Source: Bifidobacterium sp. ESL0732
GTDB lineage: Bacteria > Actinomycetota > Actinomycetes > Actinomycetales > Bifidobacteriaceae
Direction: 5' to 3'
Length of the DNA stretch: 64,000 nt
Assembly (NCBI RefSeq): GCF_029395535.1
Contig: NZ_CP113920.1
Span: forward strand, 310,001 to 374,000
The notes under the pieces are model-generated. The model was not told where the DNA came from, did no database searches, and was given only the letters and a program-made list of their open reading frames with translations. The position numbers and the translations under genes were made by a program. This document shows, in pieces, positions 44,068 to 53,208 of the stretch. Each line of letters opens with the position of its first letter. The first letter of the stretch is position 1.

Positions 44068-44883
44068 ATGAGAATCGCACGCTATTCCTATAACGATGTT
44101 CCGCACTATGCCTTCGTGCAGACCGACAGCAACGACAAGAAGGATTATCTCGTCGAGCTTGACGGCTATCCCTTCGGCTCCCAGCCGGTGCAGCCTACCG
44201 GCGAGCGTCACTTGATTGACGAAGAGGGCATCCGTCTGCTCGCTCCGGTCATCCCGTCTAAGGTTTACGGCTTGGCCAAGAATTACGAGGCTCACGCCGA
44301 ATATATGCACGCCAAAGGTCAGTCGGCCGCTGAGCATGCTCCGAGCGAGATGGTCATTTTCATGAAGCCATCCACCTCTGTCATCGGCCCCGACGATCCG
44401 ATTGTCATTCCGGACTTTTCGAACGATATGAACTTCGAGCCGGAAGTGGCCGTGGTCATGGGACGCATCGCCAAGAATGTTTCGGTCGAGAAAGCCATGG
44501 ATTACGTGCTCGGTTTCACCTGCGTCAACGACGTGACGCTGCGCGATCTGCAGGGCAATGACCCGATGTGGACGCGAGCCAAAGGTTTCGACACCTCCTG
44601 CCCGCTCGGTCCGTGGGTGGAGACTGATCTCGACTGGAAGGACGTGAAGATCTCCTTCACTTTGAACGGCGAGGACGTCCCTGCCGCTTCCGGCACCACC
44701 GCCGATCTGATTCATTCCATTCCCGAGCAGATCGCCGAGATTTCCAGCTTCGCGACGCTCTTGCCGGGCGACGTCATCATGACCGGCACTCCCAATGCCT
44801 CCGGCACGCTGAAGCCGCGCGACGAAGCCATCGTCAACATCGAGGGCATCGGCTCCCTGCGCAACGTGGTGGTCAAGGGCTGA
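44068..44883 (+). CDS. Fumarylacetoacetate hydrolase-family protein
   Basis: The 271-residue protein fits the short FAH family (YcgM/FAHD1-like): PSKVYGLAKNYEAHA, MVIFMKPSTSVIGPDDPIVIP, the metal ligands in NFEPEVAVVMGR, VNDVTLRDLQ, AKGFDTSCPLGPWV, and LLPGDVIMTGTPNASGTLKPRDE. Members cleave C-C bonds or decarboxylate small keto acids such as oxaloacetate; the substrate cannot be told. GAAGG lies before ATG 44068. A GC-rich imperfect hairpin with a TTTTATT tail follows near 44918-44965. Confidence 0.88.
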   Translation: MRIARYSYNDVPHYAFVQTDSNDKKDYLVELDGYPFGSQPVQPTGERHLIDEEGIRLLAPVIPSKVYGLAKNYEAHAEYMHAKGQSAAEHAPSEMVIFMKPSTSVIGPDDPIVIPDFSNDMNFEPEVAVVMGRIAKNVSVEKAMDYVLGFTCVNDVTLRDLQGNDPMWTRAKGFDTSCPLGPWVETDLDWKDVKISFTLNGEDVPAASGTTADLIHSIPEQIAEISSFATLLPGDVIMTGTPNASGTLKPRDEAIVNIEGIGSLRNVVVKG

Positions 44884-44975
44884 GTCGCAAGTCGATAGTT
44901 CTAAAGCTATAAGAACGTAACAGGCCGGTTGACGGATTCAAAGCCGTTGGCCGGTTCGTTTTATTCGCTTGTGAA

Positions 44976-45033
44976 TTGACATAAACACCGAACTAGACAA
45001 TAACATCTAAAAGTTGAGTCGAAGAGACTCAAG
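44976..45033 (+). promoter_or_regulatory. clpB promoter with HAIR (HspR) operator
   Basis: GTTGAGT-N7-ACTCAAG at 45013-45033 matches the HAIR consensus CTTGAGT-N7-ACTCAAG except for its first base. A TTGACA at 44976-44981, with AATAAC/TAACAT 17-19 bp later, places the start of transcription at the operator. HspR is the known repressor of clpB and dnaK in actinobacteria; hspR is not in the window. Confidence 0.85.
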
Positions 45034-45143
45034 TTTTGGGAATAGAACCCCTCCGTTTGTGGTTGTATTAAGCAGACAACGAAATATGCCTTGGAATTCC
45101 AGCGATTTTGCGAAGGAAACAGGGCGAACAAACGGAGGAAAAC

Positions 45144-47777
45144 ATGGAACAACAATTTACGACCATGGCGCAGGAAGCAATCGGTGACGCGATTCAGAGC
45201 GCGTCGGCGGCGGGCAATCCCCAGGTGGATACCCTGCACGTGATGGATGCGTTGCTGCGTCAGGAAAACAGTGTGGTCACGGGGCTGATTACGGCTGCCG
45301 GTGGAGATACGAAGGCTATTGGCGCCGCGGTGCGCAACGCGTTGGTCGCGCTGCCGAGCGCGAGCGGGTCCTCGACCTCGCAGCCGCAGGCGAGCCGTCA
45401 GCTCACCACCGCGTTGGCTGATGCCGAAAAGGAAATGAAGCAGATGGGTGACGAATACGTCTCCACCGAGCATCTGCTCATCGGCATTGCCGACGCCGAG
45501 CCCAATGAGGGCGCGACGATTCTCAAAAACAACGGCGTGACCGCTGCGGCGTTGCGCAAGGCCGTGCCGGGCGTGCGTGGGGGAGCGAAAGTGACCAGCC
45601 CGGATGCCGAAGGCAGCTACAAGGCGTTGGAGAAATATTCCACCGACCTGACTGCTCAGGCGAAGGAGGGGAAGCTCGACCCGGTGATCGGCCGTGACCA
45701 GGAGATCCGCCGAGTCATGCAGATTCTTTCCCGTCGTACCAAGAACAACCCGGTGCTGATCGGCGAGCCCGGCGTTGGCAAGACCGCCGTCGTCGAAGGA
45801 TTGGCGGAGCGTATCGTCGCGGGCGACGTGCCCACAACCTTGCAGAACAAGAAGCTCATCAGCCTTGACTTGGGGTCGATGGTGGCCGGTTCGAAGTATC
45901 GTGGCGAGTTCGAGGAACGCCTCAAGGCAGTCCTCAACGAGATCAAGAGCGCGAACGGCGAGATCATTACCTTCATCGACGAGATTCATACCATCGTCGG
46001 TGCTGGTGCGGCCGAGGGCTCGATGGACGCGGGAAATATGCTCAAGCCCATGCTGGCTCGCGGCGAACTGCGTCTGATCGGCGCGACCACGCTCGACGAA
46101 TACCGCGAGAACATCGAGAAGGACCCGGCGCTGGAACGTCGTTTCCAGCAGGTCTTCGTCGGCGAGCCGAGCGTTGAGGACACCATTGCGATTTTGCGTG
46201 GACTCAAGCAGCGTTACGAGGCTCACCACAAGGTGACCATCGGCGATGATGCGCTGGTGGCCGCGGCGACGCTTTCGAACCGTTACATTTCTGGCCGTCA
46301 GCTGCCCGACAAGGCCATCGACTTGGTCGACGAGGCGGCGGCGCACCTGCGCATGGAGCTCGATTCGCAGCCTGAGGAGATCGATGAGCTGCAGCGCCGT
46401 GAGACGCGTCTCGAGATGGAGGAGATGCAGCTGAAGAAGGCCGAGGATCCTGCCAGCAAGGACCGCTTGAAGAAGCTGCAGAGCGATTTGGCGGACACCC
46501 GCGAGAAGCTTTCGGGTCTAAAGACCCGTTGGGACGCCGAAAAGGCCGGCCACAACAAGGTCGGCGACCTGCGTGCCCAGCTCGACGCCAAGAAAGTGCA
46601 GGCCGACAAGTACACCCGCGAGGGCGATTTGGAGAAGGCCAGCAAGATTCTTTACGGCGAGGTTCCAGCGATTCAGAAGCAGTTGGATCTGGCGGAACAG
46701 GCCGCGGACGAGGAGAATTCGGACGGTCAGGAGACCGAGCCGATGGTTCCCGACCATGTCGACGCCGATTCGGTGGCCGGCATTGTCTCCGAATGGACCG
46801 GTATTCCTGTCGGCCGCCTGATGCAAGGCGAAAACGAGAAGCTGCTGAATATGGAGAAGTTCCTCGGTAAGCGCGTCATCGGCCAGAAAGAAGCCATTCA
46901 AGCGGTTTCGGATGCGGTGCGGCGCTCCCGTGCCGGCATCTCCGACCCGAACCGTCCGACAGGCTCGTTCCTCTTCCTGGGTCCGACCGGCGTCGGCAAG
47001 ACGGAGCTCGCCAAGGCATTGGCGGACTTCCTCTTCGACGACGAGAAGGCCATGGTGCGTATCGACATGAGCGAGTACATGGACAAGGGATCTGTGACTC
47101 GCCTGATTGGTGCAGCGCCCGGCTACGTCGGTTACGAAGAGGGCGGGCAGCTCACCGAGGCTGTGCGGCGTCGTCCTTACTCCGTCGTGCTGTTTGACGA
47201 GGTAGAGAAGGCGAATCCTGAGGTCTTCGATATCCTCCTGCAGGTACTTGATGATGGCCGTTTGACCGACGGTCAGGGCCGGACCGTGGACTTCAAGAAC
47301 ACGATTCTGATCATGACTTCGAACCTCGGTTCGCAGTTCCTGGTGCAGCCCGATCTGGATGATGAGGCGAAGAAGAACGCGGTGATGGATGCAGTCCATG
47401 CGCAATTCAAGCCGGAATTCATCAATCGTCTCGACGAAATAGTCATCTTCCATCCGCTCACCCGCGAGGAGCTGGGCCAGATTGTCGACATTCAGGTGCA
47501 GCAGGTTGCCTCTCGCCTGACTGACCGCCGCATCACGCTCGACGTCACCAAGGCCGCGAAGGAATGGCTCGCCAACGCCGGTTACGACCCGGCTTACGGC
47601 GCTCGTCCGTTGCGTCGCTTGGTGCAGACCGAGGTCGGCGACCAGATGGCCAAGATGCTGTTGAGTGGCAAGGTCCACGACGGCGACACCGTTCTGGTCG
47701 ACCAGACCGGCGGCGATCACCTCGAGCTGAGCACGATGCCCGAGGATCCACTTGCCGAGGATCACGAAGACAAGTGA
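45144..47777 (+). CDS. clpB: ATP-dependent disaggregase ClpB
   Basis: The 877-residue Hsp100 protein rescues aggregated proteins with DnaK. It has an N-terminal Clp repeat domain (1-150), AAA+ module 1 with Walker [19 protein letters not shown] near 207, the long coiled-coil middle domain (~400-520; [21 protein letters not shown]) that marks ClpB, and AAA+ module 2 with [19 protein letters not shown] near 612 and [31 protein letters not shown] 45144 follows GGAGG. The HAIR element upstream indicates heat induction through HspR. Two tandem hairpins follow (47797-47830 and 47868-47907). Confidence 0.97.
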   Translation: MEQQFTTMAQEAIGDAIQSASAAGNPQVDTLHVMDALLRQENSVVTGLITAAGGDTKAIGAAVRNALVALPSASGSSTSQPQASRQLTTALADAEKEMKQMGDEYVSTEHLLIGIADAEPNEGATILKNNGVTAAALRKAVPGVRGGAKVTSPDAEGSYKALEKYSTDLTAQAKEGKLDPVIGRDQEIRRVMQILSRRTKNNPVLIGEPGVGKTAVVEGLAERIVAGDVPTTLQNKKLISLDLGSMVAGSKYRGEFEERLKAVLNEIKSANGEIITFIDEIHTIVGAGAAEGSMDAGNMLKPMLARGELRLIGATTLDEYRENIEKDPALERRFQQVFVGEPSVEDTIAILRGLKQRYEAHHKVTIGDDALVAAATLSNRYISGRQLPDKAIDLVDEAAAHLRMELDSQPEEIDELQRRETRLEMEEMQLKKAEDPASKDRLKKLQSDLADTREKLSGLKTRWDAEKAGHNKVGDLRAQLDAKKVQADKYTREGDLEKASKILYGEVPAIQKQLDLAEQAADEENSDGQETEPMVPDHVDADSVAGIVSEWTGIPVGRLMQGENEKLLNMEKFLGKRVIGQKEAIQAVSDAVRRSRAGISDPNRPTGSFLFLGPTGVGKTELAKALADFLFDDEKAMVRIDMSEYMDKGSVTRLIGAAPGYVGYEEGGQLTEAVRRRPYSVVLFDEVEKANPEVFDILLQVLDDGRLTDGQGRTVDFKNTILIMTSNLGSQFLVQPDLDDEAKKNAVMDAVHAQFKPEFINRLDEIVIFHPLTREELGQIVDIQVQQVASRLTDRRITLDVTKAAKEWLANAGYDPAYGARPLRRLVQTEVGDQMAKMLLSGKVHDGDTVLVDQTGGDHLELSTMPEDPLAEDHEDK

Positions 47778-47796
47778 TTTGACGGTGTGAAACTGG

Positions 47797-47907
47797 TTGC
47801 GGAACGCAAGTAAGTGAAAGCGTTCCGCAACGGTCTCAATAATCGATAGACAATAATCGTCTGGTATAAGAGCCGGGCTGTCGCAGCAATGCGATGGTCC
47901 GGCTCTT
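47797..47907 (+). terminator. Two tandem hairpins after clpB
   Basis: TTGCGGAACGC/GCGTTCCGCAA (47797-47807 with 47820-47830) is a perfect 11-bp stem. AAGAGCCGG/CCGGCTCTT (47868-47876 with 47899-47907) follows, with TCTATTATTTTCG behind it. The second is the more likely terminator. Confidence 0.7.
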
Positions 47908-47954
47908 CTATTATTTTCGTAGGGTTATGACGAAACGTTTCCGGTCTGTTTTTC

Positions 47955-48986
47955 TCAATTGATATTGTTGTGTTGCGCTTTTCTGCGTCCATTAATAATA
48001 AGGATGAGCGCGAGAATCGCGAGGATGAACCCGGCGATGACCAATACGCCAACCCCGCCGAACAGCGCAAAGGTCAGGCGTGGCTGTGGGCCGAAGACCA
48101 GCAACAGTGCGAACGCCCAGACCGCGATGATGATGACGGTGATGACGAAAATGCGGGTGAAATGTGTGAGTTTTCTGATGCCGGCGATGAGCGTATCGAA
48201 AGCGCGGTCGGCGATGGATCGGGTAGTGGCGTTTGCGTTGATGCCCGAGCCTTGAGATGATGAAGGTGAGCCCTCATTAGACGTACGGACTTTCGCCGCT
48301 TCCGGCGCTGCCTGTGATGCCGCTATCAGATTTTGCGATTTTTCGACATCGCGGAGAATCAACAGTTGAACCAGTTCAATGGCTAAGGCCAAGGCGATGA
48401 TGACATTGACCCCGCTGAAGTAGGAACGCCGTGAGCCTTCCGGGAATTGGTTTCCGGCCACGCAAATAGCAAGACTATAAATAAAGGCTCCTGTGGCTCC
48501 CAACGAAATCAACGAATTGACATCGGGGTTGCGACGCCTTAGCGCGTGCCAGCCTTCGCGGTGAATCGGAGCGCCGCACCAGAACATTGTCGGTGTGGTC
48601 AAAATGGCTTGCAGCCAGGGATTGACCAGCCAGGTGGACGCAACGGAAGTGCTGAAACGGCTCAGCAGCGAAGGAATGAAAACGACTGCGGTGAGCACAA
48701 TGGCGAGAATCAACATCCGGGAAATGCGCGAAATCTGGGTTTTGGTCTCTCCGGTTTCTACCGTGGCCTGTCCGGTTTGCTTGTCGGCTGCGTTTCCGTC
48801 GTCGGTTGCGTTTATTGCCGGTGCCGAGCGGTCAGCAGACGAAGGGTTGGGATTTCGCAGCCCGTGCAGTGCTATTTCGACCGACGATTGTGCTGACGTG
48901 GGGGAACGGAAATAGAGGATGATGAGCCATGTTGCCAACGCGGCCGCCACCACTGCCAAACCGCCCATGAATAAGTCGAATCCCAC
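47955..48986 (-). CDS. Truncated P1B-ATPase-like membrane protein
   Basis: The 343-residue protein has about seven hydrophobic segments. Residues ~115-175 (LTTPTMFWCGAPIHREGWHALRRRNPDVNSLISLGATGAFIYSLA) match the segment before the metal-binding helix of heavy-metal P1B ATPases. The rest of such a pump is missing: there is no CPC helix, no DKTGT phosphorylation site and no nucleotide-binding domain. The C-terminal half is an unrelated-looking polar loop and two or three helices. It starts GTG 48986 behind AAGGAGG. It diverges from rmuC with about 130 bp between them. The function is unknown; it cannot be an ATP-driven pump by itself. Confidence 0.7.
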   Translation of the reverse strand: MGFDLFMGGLAVVAAALATWLIILYFRSPTSAQSSVEIALHGLRNPNPSSADRSAPAINATDDGNAADKQTGQATVETGETKTQISRISRMLILAIVLTAVVFIPSLLSRFSTSVASTWLVNPWLQAILTTPTMFWCGAPIHREGWHALRRRNPDVNSLISLGATGAFIYSLAICVAGNQFPEGSRRSYFSGVNVIIALALAIELVQLLILRDVEKSQNLIAASQAAPEAAKVRTSNEGSPSSSQGSGINANATTRSIADRAFDTLIAGIRKLTHFTRIFVITVIIIAVWAFALLLVFGPQPRLTFALFGGVGVLVIAGFILAILALILIINGRRKAQHNNIN

Positions 48987-49120
48987 GGTTCCTCCTTGAT
49001 TGCCCTTTCATCATCCCAGCAACTCGCACCGATATCCACATCGGCGCGTTGATTGACACGAGATGTACGCACAGTCGTGTCTTTCAAACCTCGTCCATAG
49101 CGTCCTGTGTAATAGAACAT

Positions 49121-50485
49121 ATGTTCGAAAATCCTGTTGTGGCAATTATATTGGTCATCCTTGCAGCGGCGCTGGGGCTGGTGGCCGGTTTTGTGCTGGG
49201 CAAATCCAAGGGGCAGGAATCTGCGCGGACCGTCAAAAACACCGATACCGAAGAGGCGCAGGCGCAAAACGACCAGCTTCGGCGGCAGATAGGAGAGCTC
49301 ACCACGCAGGCCGCGCAATACCGAACGCAGTGCGAGGGGCTGAACCAGCAGCTCGCGTTCGTCAAATCGCAATTGGCGCAGGCTCAGCAGGCCGAGCAGC
49401 TTCGTGTGCAGCGGCAGCAGGAGCAGGAGCGTGAGGCAGCCGAGCGCAAGCGGCAGGAGCAGGCCAAGGCGATGGCCGAACAGAGCAAGGTGCTTTCGGC
49501 ACTCGCGCCCGTTCAGAAGAACCTCGATGCCTTGCAGCAGAAGGTCACCCAGATCGAGGAAGGCCGCAAGCACGAGATGGGCGCCTTGGGCCAGCAGCTC
49601 AAGGGATTGAACGATCAGCAGACCCGTTTGGATAAGGAAACGAGTTCGCTTTCGGCTGCGTTGCGTAATAATAAGGTACGTGGTGCGTGGGGCGAGGCGC
49701 AACTGCGCAACATCGTCGAGTCCGCAGGGCTCTTGGAACATGTTGATTTCGATACACAGGTGGTTGTCACCGATTCGGAAGGTCGTGTGCAGCGGCCGGA
49801 TATGGTGGTCTATCTGCCTGGCGGCAAGACCATTCCCATCGATGCCAAAGCCCCGTATTCCGATTACCAGCGTGCCTGCGAGATTCCTGATACCGCCTCC
49901 GAAGACGAGCTCAAGCGGCGTGACCAGTTGCTGCAGGCCCATGCCAAGGCGTTGCGCGATCACGTCAAGACCTTGGGAGACAAAGCCTATTGGAATGCTT
50001 TCGACACCACTCCCGATTTCGTTATCGCCTTCATTCCCAACGATGCCTTGTTGGAGGCTGCGCTGAAAGTCGACCCGACCTTGATGGATGATGCCTTCGC
50101 GCGTAAGGTGGCGTTGACTTCGCCGGTCACATTGTGGGCCGTGCTGAAGTCGGTCGCTTTTGCCTGGCAGCAGCAGAGTTTGACCGACGATGCCAAGATG
50201 CTCTTCGATCTCTCGCGTGAACTCTATGAGCGGTTCGCTGTTTTGGGCGACAAAGCCAATAAACTCGGCCATTCCATCACCCGCACGGTTTCGGCGTATA
50301 ACGCTTTTGCTTCGTCGCTCGAGTCGCGTGTGTTGGTCACTGCGCGTAAAATGCAGAAGATTGATTCGAGCAAGGTCATCGACCCGGTCGAAATGGTTGA
50401 TTCCGACAAGACCGACGTCCATGAGCTGACTGCGCCCGAGCTGAATCTGGAGTCGGAGGAGCAAGGGCAATCGTCCGACGAATAG
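49121..50485 (+). CDS. rmuC: RmuC-family protein
   Basis: The 454-residue protein has an N-terminal membrane segment (VVAIILVILAAALGLVAGFVLG), a long Gln/Arg/Glu-rich coiled coil (~25-170) and the RmuC domain: RGAWGEAQLRNIVESAGLLEHVDFDTQ, RPDMVVYLPGGKTIPIDAKAPYSDYQRA, FVIAFIPNDALLEAAL and LTSPVTLWAVLKSVAFAWQQQ. RmuC has a nuclease-like fold and limits inversion of short repeats in E. coli. ATG 49121 is chosen because it opens the membrane segment; its ribosome site is weak. An acidic C-terminal tail is present. Confidence 0.92.
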   Translation: MFENPVVAIILVILAAALGLVAGFVLGKSKGQESARTVKNTDTEEAQAQNDQLRRQIGELTTQAAQYRTQCEGLNQQLAFVKSQLAQAQQAEQLRVQRQQEQEREAAERKRQEQAKAMAEQSKVLSALAPVQKNLDALQQKVTQIEEGRKHEMGALGQQLKGLNDQQTRLDKETSSLSAALRNNKVRGAWGEAQLRNIVESAGLLEHVDFDTQVVVTDSEGRVQRPDMVVYLPGGKTIPIDAKAPYSDYQRACEIPDTASEDELKRRDQLLQAHAKALRDHVKTLGDKAYWNAFDTTPDFVIAFIPNDALLEAALKVDPTLMDDAFARKVALTSPVTLWAVLKSVAFAWQQQSLTDDAKMLFDLSRELYERFAVLGDKANKLGHSITRTVSAYNAFASSLESRVLVTARKMQKIDSSKVIDPVEMVDSDKTDVHELTAPELNLESEEQGQSSDE

Positions 50486-50599
50486 GATCGTAATGTCGGA
50501 GCAGCGCAGAAAATCATGATTTTTTATGGCATTGTTGGGCGGCATCTGGCGAGCAGGCCATTAATATAGGTTGGGTTGATGTAGAGAGTAGGAGTGCCA

Positions 50600-51226
50600 A
50601 TGAGTACCGAGGATAAAGCGGTCGCTCGAAGTAACGAGCTTGGTGAACTGTTGCGCGCGTCCATGGCCGATAAGCCGTTCAACGAGTTGTTTGCAGTGAG
50701 CCTTGATGCGCACGGTTTCGAGCTGATCGGTGACGCTTTGCTCGATGCGTTGGAGCAACGTGGCTTTACTCTTGATGATTTCGATGCGGTCGGCGCATTG
50801 ACCGCTGCCGCTGTGCCGATGGTGACGGCAGTGATGCATGCGGCCCATGCCCGCGGCCGCGAGATTGATGGTTTCGTGATGGATTTCGTTTATCCATCGA
50901 TCAAGGGTCCGTCGATTTCTGGCAAACGCGTGGTGCTTCTGGACTCCTGGCTCTCCGAAAAGTCGTATGTACAGACTTCATCGCTGGTCACCCTGCGCAA
51001 TGGCAACGAGCTGAGCCTCGATTTCAGCGTCGTGGAGCATGAAGGCGCTCAAGTCGTCGCCATCGCCTCGCTTATCGGCGGGGTGAGTGGTGGCAATGCC
51101 GATACGAGCAGCATCAAAGTCATCAATCCTGTTTCCGGAGAAGATCGCAATCTCCCGTTTGTGAGGGCCTTTGATGAGGATGAATTGCGTGACAGCACTT
51201 CTTCTACAGCGAAGAAGGCCAACTGA
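50600..51226 (+). CDS. Degenerate PyrE-like (orotate phosphoribosyltransferase-fold) protein
   Basis: The 208-residue protein aligns with actinobacterial PyrE around FDAVGALTAAAVPMVTAVMHAAHARGREIDGFVMD, where PyrE reads VGGLTLGADPVATAVLHA. After this the catalytic parts are lost: the Arg/Lys-Glu strand that binds orotate is replaced by FVYPSIKGPSISG, and the PRPP loop (normally acidic pair plus T-x-G-G) reads VVLLDSWLSEKS. It is therefore unlikely to be a working phosphoribosyltransferase. ATG 50600 has TAGGAG 6 bp upstream. It lies one base upstream of a TrmH-type methylase gene, so the pair is cotranscribed; a role linked to that methylase or an effector-sensing role is possible but only inferred. 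Confidence 0.7.
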   Translation: MSTEDKAVARSNELGELLRASMADKPFNELFAVSLDAHGFELIGDALLDALEQRGFTLDDFDAVGALTAAAVPMVTAVMHAAHARGREIDGFVMDFVYPSIKGPSISGKRVVLLDSWLSEKSYVQTSSLVTLRNGNELSLDFSVVEHEGAQVVAIASLIGGVSGGNADTSSIKVINPVSGEDRNLPFVRAFDEDELRDSTSSTAKKAN

Positions 51227-51227
51227 T

Positions 51228-52019
51228 ATGCGTGAACCGAATCCGATAACCGCCGCAGCTCAGGCTTCGGGCGAGCCGGTTTTCCGCGAGATCGGCGTCG
51301 GTCCGTGGTCTGAAACCCACCCGAATGAACCTCGCCCCGACGATCCACAGTCGCCCAATTTCGACGCGCGCTACGATTCGGAACTGCTTGATAACGGCGA
51401 CCGCCGCAATGTGCTCGACCGATTCCGCTATTGGTCGGTCGAAGCCATTAAGGCCGACCTTGACAAGCAGGGCCGTCATGGTTTCGATGTGGCCGTCGAA
51501 AACTGGACACATGATTTCAACATCGGTTCCATGGTGCGCACGGCCAATGCTTTCGCCGCCCGCAAGGTTCACATCGTTGGACCGCATAAGTGGAATCGCA
51601 AGGGTGCCTTGATGACCGAGCTTTACCAGCACGTCGATCATCATCCTTCGATCGAGGAACTGGTGGCAAGCTGGAAACAGGAAATCGCTGAGGAAATCAA
51701 ACAGGCGCAGGCTGACGAAGCCAAGGCCGAATTCCGTGTGGACAAGGCCCGCTATCACCGCATCGCCGAAGACGCCAAAGCCTCGCGCATCATCGCGCTT
51801 GACATCATTCCCGGCGCCGTCCCTATCGAAACCTACCGCTTCCCGAACCGTTGCCTGATGCTTTTCGGTGCCGAAGGCCCTGGACTTTCCCAACGTGCGC
51901 TCGAACTCGCCGATGACGTGGTCTATATCTCCCAGTTCGGCTCGGTGCGTTCAATCAACGCCGGTGCCGCCGCCGCGGTCTCGATGCACTGCTGGATCTC
52001 CCAGCATCTGACTGCCTGA
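51228..52019 (+). CDS. TrmH-family (SPOUT) RNA methyltransferase
   Basis: The 263-residue protein has the SPOUT core: FDVAVENWTHDFNIGSMVRTANAFAARKVHIVG (motif 1 with Asn and Arg), CLMLFGAEGPGLSQRALELADDVVYISQFGSVRSINAGAAAAVSMH (motifs 2 and 3 of the SAM knot). A ~90-residue N-terminal part and a charged internal helix (EIKQAQADEAKAEFRVDKARYHR) are additions. It probably 2'-O-methylates tRNA or rRNA; the target base is not predictable. It begins one base after the PyrE-like gene. Confidence 0.88.
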   Translation: MREPNPITAAAQASGEPVFREIGVGPWSETHPNEPRPDDPQSPNFDARYDSELLDNGDRRNVLDRFRYWSVEAIKADLDKQGRHGFDVAVENWTHDFNIGSMVRTANAFAARKVHIVGPHKWNRKGALMTELYQHVDHHPSIEELVASWKQEIAEEIKQAQADEAKAEFRVDKARYHRIAEDAKASRIIALDIIPGAVPIETYRFPNRCLMLFGAEGPGLSQRALELADDVVYISQFGSVRSINAGAAAAVSMHCWISQHLTA

Positions 52020-52167
52020 TTGCGGATTGTGCAGTAACGGAGCTGTCACCCGAACCGGGTTTGCTGTAATGTGTAATGCGGTTTTACCCTGAATCGTCCC
52101 TGAATATACCCTGAATCATCCCCGAGGTCGATGCTGACCGCGACGCGTGCATGGTACCTTTGAAATC

Positions 52168-53208
52168 ATGATAGAAATAACTAACCTGAGCAAACGGTTC
52201 GGTTCCAAAACCGCGCTTGACAGTGTCAGCTTCACCGCCCCTGACGGGAAAGTGACTGGGTTCCTCGGCCCCAACGGAGCCGGCAAATCAACGACGATGA
52301 GGGCCGCGCTCGGGCTGATTTCGTCCGATTCCGGAAAAGTGCTGATCGACGGCAGCGACTTCCGCAAGTCCCGTGCACCGATGACGAACGTCGGTGCCGT
52401 GCTTGACGCCAAATCGGCCCATAAAAATCGTTCCGCTTACAATCATCTGCTTTCGTTGGCGCTTACCAACGGTATTTCCAAGCGCCGCGTCGACGAGGTC
52501 ATCGATTTCACCGGTTTGGAAAGCGTCAGGAAACGCAAGGCCGGCGGCTTTTCGCTGGGAATGAGCCAGCGGCTTTCCATCGCGGCGGCGTTGCTGGGCG
52601 ACCCGCACAACCTCGTACTCGACGAGCCGGTCAACGGCCTCGACCCTGAAGGCGTGAAATGGGTGCGTGAGCTTTGCAAGTTCTATGCGAGCCAAGGCCG
52701 CGCGGTACTGCTGAGCTCCCACCTGATGAGCGAGGTCGCGCTGACCGCCGACAACCTGGTCATCATCGGCCAGGGCAAGGTCTTGGAGACGACGACGGTC
52801 AACGATTTTGTCACCGAGCACTCCGGTCATTCGATCCGCGTGGTCACCCCGGAACCGCAGAAACTGCAGGCTATTTTCGCCTCCGCTCCTGAGGTTCAGG
52901 TCCGTACCGAAGCGCGCACGGCGTCTGACCCGCGTGAAGGCGAGGTCTTCCGTATCAACGGAGCCGACCTCAAGTCCGTCGCACAGGTATTCGCTCGAGC
53001 GCAATTGATTACCTACGAGCTTGTCGAAGAAAAAGTCTCGCTCGAGGAAGCCTACATGGCGCTCACCCATTCGCAGGTGCAGTACGCAGCCAAGGAACTT
53101 CCCGGTGAGCAGCCGATTCAGTATGTGTCGCAGGGTATGGCCGGCAACGGCAGCAGCGTCGGAAACGCTGGAAATATACAGGTTAACGGGGGAGAGCAAG
53201 CACGATGA
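52168..53208 (+). CDS. ABC transporter ATP-binding protein
   Basis: The 346-residue ATPase has Walker A FLGPNGAGKSTTMRA (near 34-44), the signature FSLGMSQRLSIAAALLG, and Walker B NLVLDEPVNGLDPEG. The C-terminal ~110 residues extend past the usual domain with a regulatory-type segment and a Gly/Asn-rich tail. It groups with CcmA/DrrA-type exporters of drugs or lantibiotics. ATG 52168 is set by family start (MIEITNLSKRFGSKTAL); the ribosome site is weak. It overlaps the permease gene by four bases. An 11-bp repeat array lies just upstream. Confidence 0.92.
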   Translation: MIEITNLSKRFGSKTALDSVSFTAPDGKVTGFLGPNGAGKSTTMRAALGLISSDSGKVLIDGSDFRKSRAPMTNVGAVLDAKSAHKNRSAYNHLLSLALTNGISKRRVDEVIDFTGLESVRKRKAGGFSLGMSQRLSIAAALLGDPHNLVLDEPVNGLDPEGVKWVRELCKFYASQGRAVLLSSHLMSEVALTADNLVIIGQGKVLETTTVNDFVTEHSGHSIRVVTPEPQKLQAIFASAPEVQVRTEARTASDPREGEVFRINGADLKSVAQVFARAQLITYELVEEKVSLEEAYMALTHSQVQYAAKELPGEQPIQYVSQGMAGNGSSVGNAGNIQVNGGEQAR

